Positions 7,935-17,338 of a DNA stretch of 53,712 nt are shown here, piece after piece. Under the pieces are notes generated by a model that saw only the letters and a list, made by a program, of their open reading frames with translations, had not been told where the DNA came from and ran no database searches. This DNA is from Flavobacteriales bacterium (GTDB lineage Bacteria > Bacteroidota > Bacteroidia > Flavobacteriales_D > Sanyastnellaceae), in the NCBI GenBank assembly GCA_027491215.1, contig JAIXWP010000031.1:1-53712 (forward strand). Reading direction: 5' to 3'. The number at the start of each line of letters is the position of its first letter. Positions within the stretch are counted from its first letter, which is position 1. The position numbers and the translations under genes were made by a program.

Positions 7935-8591
7935 TTAAATGCTCACCTCAGGAATCTCTCCATTAATAATGAGCTTTCCTGAAGTCTTAGAAATAATTTC
8001 CTCAACGCTCACACCTGGCGCACGCTCTAGAAGATGAAACGCACCATCTCTAACTTCCAATACAGCTAAATCGGTAACGATTTTTTTCACGCATTTCACG
8101 CCCGTAAGTGGAAGTCCACATGCTGGCATCAATTTAGAATTGCCCGCTTTATCACAGTGTTGCATCGCAACAATTATATTCTTTGCCGAAGCCACTAGAT
8201 CCATCGCACCACCCATTCCCTTCACCATTTTTCCTGGAATTTTCCAGTTGGCGATGTCACCGTTCTCACTCACTTCCATTGCGCCCAAAATGGTAAGATC
8301 CACTTTGCGAGCTCGGATCATTCCGAAGCTCATCGCGCTGTCAAAAAATACAGAACCCGGAAGTGTCGTAATGGTTTGCTTTCCAGCATTGATCAAATCC
8401 GCATCCTCTTCACCTTCTATCGGAAACGGACCCATACCAAGCAATCCATTCTCTGATTGCAATACCACATCCATTCCCTCAGGAATAAAATTAGCCACCA
8501 AGGTTGGAATACCAATCCCAAGGTTCACATACATTCCATCCGCTACTTCACGAGCAATACGCTTCGCAATACCATTTTTATCTAGTGCCAT
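7935..8591 (-). CDS. scoB: 3-oxoacid CoA-transferase subunit B
   Basis: 218 residues. With subunit A it moves CoA from succinyl-CoA to a 3-oxoacid (usually acetoacetate), feeding ketone bodies or branched-chain degradation products into the TCA cycle. The active-site SENGLLGMG motif places the catalytic glutamate at residue 47, where it forms the CoA thioester; YVNLGIGIPT near the start is also typical. In most genomes the two subunits are a few bases apart. Here 152 nt of repeat DNA separate scoB from scoA upstream, yet both remain intact and in the same order and strand. An acyl-CoA dehydrogenase of related metabolism is at 36 kb. AtoA-type enzymes are the alternative name. Confidence 0.92.
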   Translation of the reverse strand: MALDKNGIAKRIAREVADGMYVNLGIGIPTLVANFIPEGMDVVLQSENGLLGMGPFPIEGEEDADLINAGKQTITTLPGSVFFDSAMSFGMIRARKVDLTILGAMEVSENGDIANWKIPGKMVKGMGGAMDLVASAKNIIVAMQHCDKAGNSKLMPACGLPLTGVKCVKKIVTDLAVLEVRDGAFHLLERAPGVSVEEIISKTSGKLIINGEIPEVSI

Positions 8592-8594
8592 AAT

Positions 8595-8748
8595 ATTCTT
8601 AATTCAAAATTCGAAATTCTCGATTCTCAAAACACTGTCGATCAAGTGCATTTAATTTGTCGCAGCCACGCTGCAGCGCGGCTCTGCTTGTCGTTTGTTC
8701 TCGGCACAGCCGAGATCATTTGTCACTTGTCATTTGTAATTTGTCATT
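8595..8748. repeat. Heptamer arrays with stem-loop modules between scoA and scoB
   Basis: 8595-8629 is five 7-bp units of ATTCGAA type. 8662-8687 is GC-rich and contains the palindrome CGCTGCAGCG. 8693-8724 is the inverted copy of 3058-3089 with one mismatch, including the stem TCTCGGC/GCCGAGA with a 3-nt loop. 8714-8748 is five 7-bp units (TGTCATT type, the complement of AATGACA). The last unit contains the TGA stop codon of scoA at 8744-8746, so the element abuts the gene with no spacer. Confidence 0.85.
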
Positions 8749-9442
8749 GTCTCACCGTTCTCTGCTCTATTCGCTTCTCATAATTTTCACCTTTGAAAAT
8801 GCGATGAACATAAATACCTGGTGTGTGAATCATATTCGGATCAAGCTCTCCTGGCTCTACCAATTCCTCTACTTCTGCAATTGTAATCTTCCCAGCCATT
8901 GCCATTAATGGATTGAAATTTCTCGCAGTAGCACGGAATACCAAATTACCCATGGTATCGCCCTTCCAGGCCTTTACAATCGCATAATCCGCATCGAAGG
9001 CATATTCCATCAAATAATCTTTTCCGTTGAAATTTCGCACCTCTTTGCCCTCGGCTACTTCTGTGCCGACGCCTGCTGGTGTGTAGATCACTGGCATTCC
9101 ATATCCCGCAGCCATACAGCGTGTAGCAAGCGTTCCCTGTGGCACCAACTCTACTTCCAATTCACCACTCAACATTTGTCTTTCAAACTCTGCATTCTCT
9201 CCCACATAAGAACTGATCATCTTTTTGATTTGTCTGTTTTGCAACAACAATCCCAATCCGAAATCATCAACGCCCGCATTGTTGGAAATGCATGTCAAAT
9301 TTTTGACGCCATTCTTTACCAACTGTGCAATTGAATTCTCTGGAATCCCGCATAGACCGAAGCCTCCAATCATCAGAGTCATTCCATCTGAAATTCCCAA
9401 GCAAGCTTCTTCTGCGTTTTTGACAACCTTATATATCGGCAT
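8744..9442 (-). CDS. scoA: 3-oxoacid CoA-transferase subunit A
   Basis: 232 residues. The alpha subunit binds CoA and partners ScoB. The family pattern [13 protein letters not shown] follows a short N-terminus, then [18 protein letters not shown], and [27 protein letters not shown]. The C-terminus [14 protein letters not shown] is a normal family ending; its stop codon is inside a heptamer repeat unit. It begins 14 nt after the PBP1a stop, so it may be read through from that gene or from a promoter within it. Confidence 0.92.
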   Translation of the reverse strand: MPIYKVVKNAEEACLGISDGMTLMIGGFGLCGIPENSIAQLVKNGVKNLTCISNNAGVDDFGLGLLLQNRQIKKMISSYVGENAEFERQMLSGELEVELVPQGTLATRCMAAGYGMPVIYTPAGVGTEVAEGKEVRNFNGKDYLMEYAFDADYAIVKAWKGDTMGNLVFRATARNFNPLMAMAGKITIAEVEELVEPGELDPNMIHTPGIYVHRIFKGENYEKRIEQRTVRQ

Positions 9443-9456
9443 AATTTCTCGTTTTA

Positions 9457-11907
9457 TTATTGATTTTCCTCAGCCTCACCTTCCACTGTAATACCCTCTC
9501 CTGTTTCTACTGGCTCGCCTACTACTGCAGGAACCGCTTCACCATCATCATTCCAATCAAATGAATCGATGCTCGCTCCTGTTTGAACATCCATGTTTTG
9601 CTTAAACGATTCATATCCTTCAGGAGCCTTGAAGTCTCCTTTCGAAATTTTCAATCGTGTATCTGCATATACTTTTTTCATGAAATAACCATAGATCGGA
9701 AGTCCTGTATTTGCTCCTTGACCCAATGCAGTGGATGCAAAACGAACGGTTGGATCTTGGGCACCAACCCAAACTCCTGTTACTAGGTCAGGCGTCATTC
9801 CCATGAACCATCCATCAGTATTGTTCTGTGTGGTACCGGTCTTTCCAGCAGTTGGATATGATATGCCTCCATACGGACGACCACCCCTTAAACGCACACC
9901 TGTTCCGCTACCACAAGATCCATCGACAACTCCTTTCATCATCCCTACCATTTGATACGCGACATTCGGATCTAAAGCTTGATCGATGGCTGGATCTGCT
10001 TCGTAAATGACAGTTCCGTTTTTATCCTCAATTCTTGTGATAAAGGTTGGCTCGATGTAAACTCCTGCATTCGCAAATGTGGCCGTAGCGCCTACCATTT
10101 CAAACAATGGTAATTCTGCAACCCCGAGTGAAAGAGCGGGTACATTCGGAAGCTTGGTTTTAATACCCATCTTCTTCGCTAGGTGTATAACATTGTCCAC
10201 TCCGTAATCATTGATAAGTCTAGCACTCACAGTGTTCACCGAATTTGCAAGCGCACACGACATTGTATAACTACCATACTTTCCATCACTGTTTTGTGGA
10301 CACCAATTACCGATACAGATGCGATCACCACTTACGATATCACTTGGATGCTTGCCCATTCTTAATGCTGTAGCATATACTAATGGTTTGAAAGTTGAGC
10401 CTACTTGTCGACGTGACTGATAAACATTGTCAAATTTGAAATACTTAAAGTCAATTCCACCTACCCATGCTTTCACATGTCCTGTGCTAGGTTCAATACT
10501 CATTAAACTCGCGTGAAGAATCGCCTTGTGATATTTGATGCTATCCATTGGTGACATCAATGTGTCAAGATAACTTCCGTGGCGATACACTTTCATCTTC
10601 ACTGGTGTATTCATCACATTCTCGACTCCTTTGTCATCCAGTTTTTCCCATTCTTCGCCGCATCCTCCATTGTCTTCATTACATTGAAAATAGGATTTTC
10701 CATCTCTGCGAATTGCACTAATGTACTTCTTAGGGCGCTTACATTCTGGACACATCACACCTGTCAATATTTTGTGTCTTTCGCTCTCTGTGATCGCTTG
10801 ATTCATGATCCGATCACGATCTTTATCTGCAATACCATTATAAAATGGATAGTTCTCTTTTTTTCTTCTAGAAATATCTTTGAAAAAAGCTTTCTGCAAT
10901 TCCTTGCCCAAATGTTCTTCCACAGCCCATTCAGCGTGTTCTTGCATTCGTGAATCAATAGTGGTGTATATCTTCAATCCATCGCTGTACAAATTATATG
11001 CACTGCCGTCTGCTTTCTTTCTTTTCAAATCACCATTCTCATCTTTCTCTTCAAGAATTTCATCCAACTTCGATCGCAGTACTTCTCGGAAATATGGTGC
11101 TGGACCTTCATCGTGACTGATGCGCTGGAAATCGATCCCTCGCGGCATCAATCGCAAACTATCATATTCTTCTTCTGCTAAAAATCCATATTTCACCATT
11201 TGATTCAACACCACTTCTCTTCTGCGAAGAGAAAGCGTAGTGTCTTTCTTCATCGGATTCCATTTATTTGGATTCTGAAGCATCCCTACTAACGTTGCTG
11301 CCTGTTGTATATTCAATGAGTCTGGAACAGTATTGAAGTACACTCGTGCTGCAGACTTCACACCCACCGCTTGATACAAGAAATCGACCTGATTCAAATA
11401 AAGTGCAATGATCTCGTCTTTGGTGTACGTTCGCTCGATGCGTGCAGCGATGATCATTTCTCTGATCTTCTGCCAAACACGTCGAAAGATGGAGACATTT
11501 TCATACTCCTTAGTAAACTGAAGTTTTGCTAATTGCTGAGTGATAGTACTCGCTCCTCCATCTTGTCCCAACTTCACTACTGCTCTGAAAAGCCCTTTAA
11601 AATCAATCCCACTATGCTCTCTGAATCGCGCGTCCTCCGTGGCAATCAAGGCATTCACCATATGTGTTGGAATATTCTCAAACCGAACGTCCGATCGGTT
11701 TTCTTTGTAATATGAACCAAGCACTTTGCCGTCAGAAGAAATAATTTCTGTGGCCAAATTGATTTTTGGATTTGCTAATGCTTCTACATTAGGCAGGCCA
11801 CTTAAGAATGCTGTACATAATACCAAAACAACAAGCATCAATGGTGCAAGCCCAATAATCCATAGTCGTTTTTTATAATTTGGTTTCGATGCCGATTTTG
11901 CGCTCAT
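9457..11907 (-). CDS. mrcA: Class A penicillin-binding protein 1a with cysteine-rich insert
   Basis: 816 residues. Bifunctional murein polymerase and cross-linker. A cytoplasmic start and a membrane anchor (about 15-37) precede the GT51 glycosyltransferase ([11 protein letters not shown]91; [11 protein letters not shown]). The transpeptidase has STFK (S504), SVN (556-558) and KTGTT (from 689). Between the two domains, at about residues 380-425, is an insert with C386, C389, C409 and C416 in a CPEC...C...C arrangement that looks like a zinc ribbon and is not expected in this family. The C-terminal tail after about 775 is acidic and low in complexity. A TACATTTG box lies 21 nt before the ATG. 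Downstream are scoA and scoB, 14 nt away. Confidence 0.93.
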   Translation of the reverse strand: MSAKSASKPNYKKRLWIIGLAPLMLVVLVLCTAFLSGLPNVEALANPKINLATEIISSDGKVLGSYYKENRSDVRFENIPTHMVNALIATEDARFREHSGIDFKGLFRAVVKLGQDGGASTITQQLAKLQFTKEYENVSIFRRVWQKIREMIIAARIERTYTKDEIIALYLNQVDFLYQAVGVKSAARVYFNTVPDSLNIQQAATLVGMLQNPNKWNPMKKDTTLSLRRREVVLNQMVKYGFLAEEEYDSLRLMPRGIDFQRISHDEGPAPYFREVLRSKLDEILEEKDENGDLKRKKADGSAYNLYSDGLKIYTTIDSRMQEHAEWAVEEHLGKELQKAFFKDISRRKKENYPFYNGIADKDRDRIMNQAITESERHKILTGVMCPECKRPKKYISAIRRDGKSYFQCNEDNGGCGEEWEKLDDKGVENVMNTPVKMKVYRHGSYLDTLMSPMDSIKYHKAILHASLMSIEPSTGHVKAWVGGIDFKYFKFDNVYQSRRQVGSTFKPLVYATALRMGKHPSDIVSGDRICIGNWCPQNSDGKYGSYTMSCALANSVNTVSARLINDYGVDNVIHLAKKMGIKTKLPNVPALSLGVAELPLFEMVGATATFANAGVYIEPTFITRIEDKNGTVIYEADPAIDQALDPNVAYQMVGMMKGVVDGSCGSGTGVRLRGGRPYGGISYPTAGKTGTTQNNTDGWFMGMTPDLVTGVWVGAQDPTVRFASTALGQGANTGLPIYGYFMKKVYADTRLKISKGDFKAPEGYESFKQNMDVQTGASIDSFDWNDDGEAVPAVVGEPVETGEGITVEGEAEENQ

Positions 11908-11928
11908 GTGTCTGTAACGTATAGTCTA

Positions 11929-11936
11929 CAAATGTA
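11929..11936 (-). promoter_or_regulatory. Putative -7 box of the PBP1a gene
   Basis: Minus-strand TACATTTG, an exact TAnnTTTG match, ends 21 nt before the ATG at 11907. It lies in the 42-nt gap behind uvrC, so the PBP1a gene may have its own promoter. No TTG box was seen at the right distance. Confidence 0.5.
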
Positions 11937-11949
11937 TTTCAGGAAGCTA

Positions 11950-13764
11950 TTATCCCCCTTTCTGTTTCGAAAAATAATCAAAAACGAGACGTGCCATTTT
12001 CTTATTTACAACTTCTTCTAACTCTCCAATGGTAGCATCTTTTACCGCTCGCACTGTCTTAAAGTGAAAGAGCAGTTGCTGGGTCGTCCTAAAGCCCACC
12101 CCTGGAATCTCCGTCAATTCGGAGCGCAGCGCTTCTTTGCTACGTCTGTCGCGGTGATGAGACAATCCAAATCGATGGGCCTCGTCGCGCAATTGCTGTA
12201 TCAACTTCAAGGATTCGGAGCGCTTATCCAGGTAAATTGGCAAACTATCCCCTGGAAAATAAATTTCCTCCAAGCGCTTGGCTATACCAATCACCGCAAT
12301 CTTTCCTCTTAGCCCTAGCAGCCCCAAACTTTCTAATGCTGCTCCCAACTGACCCTTTCCGCCATCGATAATGATAAGCTGTGGCAATGGCTCACCCTCC
12401 TCCAACAATCTGCTATAACGACGATGCACAGCTTCTTTCATTGTATCAAAGTCATTCGGACCCTCCACTGTCTTCACATTAAACTTGCGATAATCCGCTT
12501 TACTCGGCTTGGCATTTTTAAATACCACGCAAGCGCTGACTGGGTTTGTGCCCTGAATATTGGAGTTATCGAAACACTCTATGTGAATTGGTAAATCTTT
12601 CAAATGCAAATCCTGCTTCATCCTATCTAAGATGCGATTGGTATGACGTTCCGGATCTACAATCTCCTGCTGCTTCTGCATATCCAGCATGTAGTGTGTA
12701 CTATTGCGTTGAGATAAATCCAAAAGCTTTTTCTTATCTCCTCTTTGAGGAATACTAACAATAGTATTCGGTAACTGAATATCCACCTCGATGGGTACGC
12801 AAATCTCCCGTGAATTACTCTGAAGACGATCGCGAATTTCAATAATCGCTACTTCCAACACTTCCTTGTCCGTCTCCTCCATACGCTTCTTCACTTCTGC
12901 CGTATAGCCCTGCACAATCACTCCATTATTTATCTTCATGAAATTTACATAAGCAGCTTGCGAATCGCTGGCTATCGTAAACACATCTACATCATGAATC
13001 GTAGGATTCACAATGGTACTGCGCGCTTGGAAATTTTCAAGCGTTTCAATTTTTTCCTTTAAAATATGCGCTTCCTCAAATCGATACTGCTCTGCTGAAT
13101 CATTCATCATGATTTTCAATTCACGAATGGCTTCAGAAAAATTCCCTTTGATGATCTTTCGAATATTCTCGACGTTGTGATCATAAGACTCTAAGCTCTG
13201 CTTTCCTTCACACGGACCCAAACAATTTCCTAAATGATACTCAAGACAAATTTTAAACTTCCCCGCTTCAATATTTTGCTTGCTCAAAGGCAGTGAACAG
13301 CTTCGTATAGGATAAAGCTTTCGAACTAGCTCTAATACAGTATGCATTACTTTCGCTGATGCATACGGGCCGTGATATTCACTCCCATCCTTTATTACTT
13401 GACGTGTTGCGAAAATGCGTGGAAAAGGCTCGCGCTTAATAACAATACTGGGGTAAGACTTGTCATCTTTCCACATGATATTGTAACGCGGCTTGTGTTT
13501 TTTTATTAATGAAATTTCAAGCAACAGAGCATCCATTTCACTCTCCACCACAATGTACTTGATATCAGCAATCTTACGAACCAAGGCTGTGGTCTTTGAG
13601 CTATCATGGTTTTTTACAAAATAACTGCTGACTCGATTCTTCAGACTCTTAGCTTTCCCTACATAGATGATTTGACCTTCTTGGTCAAAATACTGATACA
13701 CCCCTGGTTTGGTGGGTAATACCTTTAAAATGGACTGTATGTGTTCACGGGGTTCCAAGACCAC
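11950..13764 (-). CDS. uvrC: Excinuclease ABC subunit C
   Basis: 604 residues. Makes both incisions in nucleotide excision repair with UvrA and UvrB. The N-terminal GIY-YIG nuclease is seen as KPGVYQYFDQEG and IIYVGKAKSLKNRVSSYF, four clustered cysteines follow (about 156-184), then the UVR motif (EQYRFEEAHILKEKIETLE), the RNase H-like second nuclease (IECFDNSNIQG; IIIDGGKGQL), and helix-hairpin-helix at the end (ELTEIPGVGFRTTQQLL). The only start codons are GTG at 13764 and TTG at 13758; TTG fits the usual family length as well. The gene is 14 nt behind an epimerase gene and probably in the same transcript. Confidence 0.95.
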   Translation of the reverse strand: MVLEPREHIQSILKVLPTKPGVYQYFDQEGQIIYVGKAKSLKNRVSSYFVKNHDSSKTTALVRKIADIKYIVVESEMDALLLEISLIKKHKPRYNIMWKDDKSYPSIVIKREPFPRIFATRQVIKDGSEYHGPYASAKVMHTVLELVRKLYPIRSCSLPLSKQNIEAGKFKICLEYHLGNCLGPCEGKQSLESYDHNVENIRKIIKGNFSEAIRELKIMMNDSAEQYRFEEAHILKEKIETLENFQARSTIVNPTIHDVDVFTIASDSQAAYVNFMKINNGVIVQGYTAEVKKRMEETDKEVLEVAIIEIRDRLQSNSREICVPIEVDIQLPNTIVSIPQRGDKKKLLDLSQRNSTHYMLDMQKQQEIVDPERHTNRILDRMKQDLHLKDLPIHIECFDNSNIQGTNPVSACVVFKNAKPSKADYRKFNVKTVEGPNDFDTMKEAVHRRYSRLLEEGEPLPQLIIIDGGKGQLGAALESLGLLGLRGKIAVIGIAKRLEEIYFPGDSLPIYLDKRSESLKLIQQLRDEAHRFGLSHHRDRRSKEALRSELTEIPGVGFRTTQQLLFHFKTVRAVKDATIGELEEVVNKKMARLVFDYFSKQKGG

Positions 13765-13778
13765 AAAGGTAACTCACC

Positions 13779-14783
13779 TTAGTGTCTGTTGTGCATCTTG
13801 TAAAAGCGCACTGTATCAGTGATGCACTGATCTATCGGTTGAAATTGAAAACCAAATTCTTTCTGAACTTTCGCTGATGAGTAGGTAAAAACAAGAGAGG
13901 CATTCTTTACTGTTTCAATTGTCACTAAAGCTTTCTTACCAATTAGCTTTTCTTTGAACCATTCTGCAATGCGCGCCACTTGCATCATCCAAGGCTTAGC
14001 CTCTTTTGTGGGGGTCTTACGACCGAGGGCATTACTGATTTTCACAAAAAGCTCTTGCATCTTCCAGCTCTGACTGACTGCGACATAGCGCTCTCCCGAC
14101 CGACCTTCGTCTCGTAATTTCAGCATTAGTTTCGCCACATCTTCTACGCCTACGAAACCCGTACCTCCCGGAGGGAAGTAAGCGAAGCCTTCATCTATTT
14201 TTGAAAAAATACTCGAACTGCTTCTACTGAAATCACCAGGGCCAATGATGAGGCCTGGATTGATAATCACTGCATCTAATCCTTCTTGAATCCCACGCCA
14301 AACTTCCATTTCAGCTAAGTGCTTCGTGATGCCGTAATGAGTATTGATGGAAGAATTCTCCCAGTCTCCGACCTCATCCACCGCCTGATTCGAGGTTCGC
14401 TTCAAAGCTGCAATGCTACTGACATGAACTAAGCGCTTCACACCCCCTTCCTGTGCGGCATTCACAACATTGGCGGTGCCTTCCACATTCACTTGATACA
14501 TTTCTTTTCTATCACGGCTGTGATAAGAAACTACCGCTGCTGAATGAAATACATATTCTACTCCTTCCATTGCTTCTTGCAATGAAATGACCTCTAAAAT
14601 ATCTGCTTCTACCCATTCTATTTTTTCAAAATATTCAGGGTGACCATAAAATTCAAAAAGTTGTTTTACAAGATGAAGATTACTCTGATGCCTGCGCATG
14701 CCACGCACACGCTCTCCACGAGCAATAAGCTCGTACATTACGTGTATTCCCAATAAACCAGTAGCACCAGTAACTAAATTCAT
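13779..14783 (-). CDS. NAD-dependent epimerase/dehydratase, dihydroflavonol reductase-like
   Basis: 334 residues. Extended short-chain dehydrogenase: TGATGLLG (residues 5-12) binds NAD(P), S122 with Y150 and K154 (YGITK) form the catalytic triad, and VIINPGLIIGPGD is typical of the dihydroflavonol-4-reductase-like group. The substrate cannot be told. It follows the DUF4296 lipoprotein by 2 nt and precedes uvrC by 14 nt, so it is part of a compact run from dihydroorotase onward. There is no signal peptide; cytoplasmic. Confidence 0.85.
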   Translation of the reverse strand: MNLVTGATGLLGIHVMYELIARGERVRGMRRHQSNLHLVKQLFEFYGHPEYFEKIEWVEADILEVISLQEAMEGVEYVFHSAAVVSYHSRDRKEMYQVNVEGTANVVNAAQEGGVKRLVHVSSIAALKRTSNQAVDEVGDWENSSINTHYGITKHLAEMEVWRGIQEGLDAVIINPGLIIGPGDFSRSSSSIFSKIDEGFAYFPPGGTGFVGVEDVAKLMLKLRDEGRSGERYVAVSQSWKMQELFVKISNALGRKTPTKEAKPWMMQVARIAEWFKEKLIGKKALVTIETVKNASLVFTYSSAKVQKEFGFQFQPIDQCITDTVRFYKMHNRH

Positions 14784-14785
14784 AC

Positions 14786-15154
14786 TTAATTTTTATAGAC
14801 CTTCACCGAGTCACCGGGTAGATCAATTTTAATACGCTCCAATCTCGCCAAAACTGTATCCTCAATCACCTGCATCACTTTAGCGTCGATTGAATAGGCC
14901 TTATAGCTTGTTTCAAAATCTTCTTTCTTGATATTGTGCTTTGTAAACACTTGATCGTAAAAATGATCAAGTAATCCTACAGTTGAATCCACGCGTTGGT
15001 AGCGCACAGTATAGGCACCTTCCAACAAACGCACATCCACTAAGACATCTGCAAACTTATCTTGTTCAATCGTTGCAGGAGGCAGCAATTCCTTCTTTGG
15101 TCCAGCACAAGCGAAGACGGCCATCATTAAAAATATGATTGCAAAATATCTCAT
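14786..15154 (-). CDS. DUF4296 lipoprotein
   Basis: 122 residues. A lipoprotein signal ends in FACAG, with C16 as the lipidated residue. The sequence after it (DKFADVLVDVRLLEGAY, then LLDHFYDQVFTKHNI and YKAYSIDAKVMQVIEDTVLARL) is the DUF4296 pattern common in Bacteroidota, a helical domain of unknown function. The start overlaps the end of dihydroorotase by 4 nt, a coupling often seen for this gene in the phylum, as far as I recall. Probably anchored in the inner or outer membrane facing the periplasm. Confidence 0.85.
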   Translation of the reverse strand: MRYFAIIFLMMAVFACAGPKKELLPPATIEQDKFADVLVDVRLLEGAYTVRYQRVDSTVGLLDHFYDQVFTKHNIKKEDFETSYKAYSIDAKVMQVIEDTVLARLERIKIDLPGDSVKVYKN

Positions 15155-16494
15155 CGTTCAAAGGTTAAGCGCATTCCTTTTTGTTGTTCATTCCAAACAC
15201 CACTATCATATACCATATGACCATTCACAAAGGTCTTTTCGATCTTAGAATGAAATGTTTGTCCCTCAAACGGCGACCAACCACATTTATATGCAATGTT
15301 TGATTTATCAACTGTCCATGGACTATTGAGGTCAACCACAACAAGATCTGCAAAATAACCTTCTCTAATAAACCCTCTTTTTTCTACCTGAAATAATTCA
15401 GCCACATTATGTGACATCAGCTGTACCATGAACTCAATAGTTAGTACACCTTCGCGAACTAATTCCAACATTGCCACCATGCTATGTTGCACCAATGGTC
15501 CGCCAGATGGAGCTTTCGCGTATTTCTGAGATTTTTCCTCGAGTGTATGCGGTGCGTGATCAGTAGCAATGACATCTATTTTTCCATTGTTCAACGCCTC
15601 CCGAATGTTCATTCGGTCGTTAGCCGTTTTTACAGCTGGATTCCACTTAATGAAATTACCTTTTGTTTTATAATCAGCATCTGTAAACCACAAATGATGG
15701 ACACACGCTTCTGCAGTGATTTTCTTTTCTTTCAATGGCTTTTCACCATCAAATAATTCCAATTCCTTCGCCGTACTAATATGAAGAATATGTAATCGTG
15801 AATTGTACTTTTTAGCTAGCGAAACAGCATATGTAGACGACGCGTAACAAGCCTCGGCGCTGCGAATCGAAGGATGTGCTTCCACAGGAATGTCCTCTCC
15901 ATATTTTTCTACATAAGCTGCCAAATTGCGCTTAATCATTGGGTCATCCTCACAATGCGTTGCAATCAACATTTTTACTTGAGCAAAAATATTTTCTAGA
16001 GACTCCGCATTATCAATCACCATATTGCCAGTACTCGATCCCATGAATATTTTCACGCCGCACACTTGCTTGGGATCCAACTTTAGCAATTCATTCAAAT
16101 TATCATTGGTAGTTCCCATAAAGAAGGAATAGTTGGCCAACGAAACTTCACTTGCTCGAGAATACTTCTGCTCTAAAAGATCCACAGTAGTTGCAGACGG
16201 CGATGTATTAGGCATTTCCATGTAACTGGTCACTCCGCCTGCCACGGCAGCGCGGGCTTCGGTGTAAATCTCTCCCTTGTGCGTGAGACCTGGTTCTCGG
16301 AAGTGAACTTGATCATCAATCGCCCCAGGAAGCAAGTATTTCCCAGTTCCATCTATCACCGACTCTCCCTCATGAGACACAAGCTCACAAGTCTTGTCAA
16401 TCTTTGAAATGACTCCGCCTTTAATTAGCACGTCCGCCTTGTATTGTTCTTGCTCGTTGACGAGCGTAGCTCCTTTTATGAGATAGTTGTTCAT
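15151..16494 (-). CDS. pyrC: Dihydroorotase, class I type
   Basis: 447 residues. Cyclises carbamoyl aspartate to dihydroorotate in pyrimidine synthesis. Markers are GAIDDQVHFREPGLTHKG (about 58-74), EMPNT, the lysine in GVKIFMGSSTG (K148, expected to be carbamylated), H180, HILHIST (about 235) and the acidic TDHAPH (D312). In most class I enzymes the first motif is DxHxH; here the first histidine is a glutamine (Q62), a variant I remember as common in Bacteroidota. AllB-type hydantoinase relatives are less likely. DUF4296 overlaps the 3' end by 4 nt. Confidence 0.9.
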   Translation of the reverse strand: MNNYLIKGATLVNEQEQYKADVLIKGGVISKIDKTCELVSHEGESVIDGTGKYLLPGAIDDQVHFREPGLTHKGEIYTEARAAVAGGVTSYMEMPNTSPSATTVDLLEQKYSRASEVSLANYSFFMGTTNDNLNELLKLDPKQVCGVKIFMGSSTGNMVIDNAESLENIFAQVKMLIATHCEDDPMIKRNLAAYVEKYGEDIPVEAHPSIRSAEACYASSTYAVSLAKKYNSRLHILHISTAKELELFDGEKPLKEKKITAEACVHHLWFTDADYKTKGNFIKWNPAVKTANDRMNIREALNNGKIDVIATDHAPHTLEEKSQKYAKAPSGGPLVQHSMVAMLELVREGVLTIEFMVQLMSHNVAELFQVEKRGFIREGYFADLVVVDLNSPWTVDKSNIAYKCGWSPFEGQTFHSKIEKTFVNGHMVYDSGVWNEQQKGMRLTFER

Positions 16495-16550
16495 GTGTAT
16501 CCTTTTAGCGACCTGCCATTTGACCGTAATTGTCCAGATTCAGGTTAAGC

Positions 16551-17279
16551 TTAGCGATTCTTTCTGCTCACGCGACGGAATCTCATTTTCAAGACTCCCA
16601 AAACTGCCTCGTTAAAGATATTCATACTCATCTTACTCACACCAAACTCACGGTCAATAAATGTGATCGGTACTTCAACAATCTTAAAACCGAGTTGCTT
16701 TGTGTTGTATTTCATTTCAATTTGAAATGCATAACCAATGAATTGAATACTATCCAAATCAATGGTTTGAAGAACTTTTCTGGAGTAGCACACAAAGCCC
16801 GCAGTGCTATCGCGGACACCCAACCATAAAATCGTGTTGACATAAAGTGAAGCACAAAAACTCATTGCTAAACGCTTGAATGGCCAATTCTTTACCCCTC
16901 CACCTTTCACATAGCGCGATCCAACACTCATGTCTCCGCCCTTTCTTACACATCCATCATAAAGACGAACGAGGTCATCTGGATTATGAGAAAAATCACA
17001 ATCCATTTCAAAAAAATATTCATAGTGACGATCCAAAGCCCATCTGAAACCCGCGATATATGCAGTGCCTAGACCTAGTTTACCCTTTCTTTCTAGAATG
17101 TGTAAACGACCCGTAAATTCATTTTGCAAAGTCTTGACGATACCTGCAGTACCATCTGGACTGCCATCATCAACTATTAGTACATGAAAATCTTTAGACA
17201 ACGAAAACACCTTGCGAATCATTCGCTCGACGTTTTCCTTTTCATTATAAGTAGGTATGATAACTAAACTGTCGCTCAC
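16551..17279 (-). CDS. DPM1-like family 2 glycosyltransferase
   Basis: 242 residues from a GTG start at 17279. An upstream ATG at 17324 is rejected because a good promoter (TTTG, 23 nt, TATCTTTG at 17299-17333) lies between them. The protein begins SLVIIPTYNEKENV, has VLIVDDGSPDGT and FEMDCDFSHNP (DxD metal and nucleotide-sugar site), and the order matches dolichol- or polyprenol-phosphate mannosyltransferases. There is no C-terminal membrane pair, so it is the short DPM1 type. It likely makes a lipid-linked mannose or glucose donor at the inner membrane, for lipid or surface-glycan (perhaps T9SS-linked) synthesis. pyrC follows 56 nt downstream. Confidence 0.9.
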   Translation of the reverse strand: MSDSLVIIPTYNEKENVERMIRKVFSLSKDFHVLIVDDGSPDGTAGIVKTLQNEFTGRLHILERKGKLGLGTAYIAGFRWALDRHYEYFFEMDCDFSHNPDDLVRLYDGCVRKGGDMSVGSRYVKGGGVKNWPFKRLAMSFCASLYVNTILWLGVRDSTAGFVCYSRKVLQTIDLDSIQFIGYAFQIEMKYNTKQLGFKIVEVPITFIDREFGVSKMSMNIFNEAVLGVLKMRFRRVSRKNR

Positions 17280-17298
17280 AGAGTAAAAGTTTGAGCCA

Positions 17299-17333
17299 CA
17301 AAGATAAGCGGATGCCCGCTCCATTTTAACAAA
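17299..17333 (-). promoter_or_regulatory. Bacteroidota-type promoter of the DPM1-like gene
   Basis: On the minus strand, TTTG (17330-17333), 23 nt, then TATCTTTG (17299-17306), followed 19 nt later by the GTG start. Both elements match the known Bacteroidota sigma-A consensus. The position decides the start codon choice of the gene. Confidence 0.65.
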
Positions 17334-17338
17334 TACTG

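Noticed and set aside
13764-13771. TACCTTTG box as promoter of uvrC
   Set aside because: It touches the GTG start codon itself, whereas other boxes stand about 20 nt away, and uvrC is 14 nt behind an upstream gene; chance is likelier.
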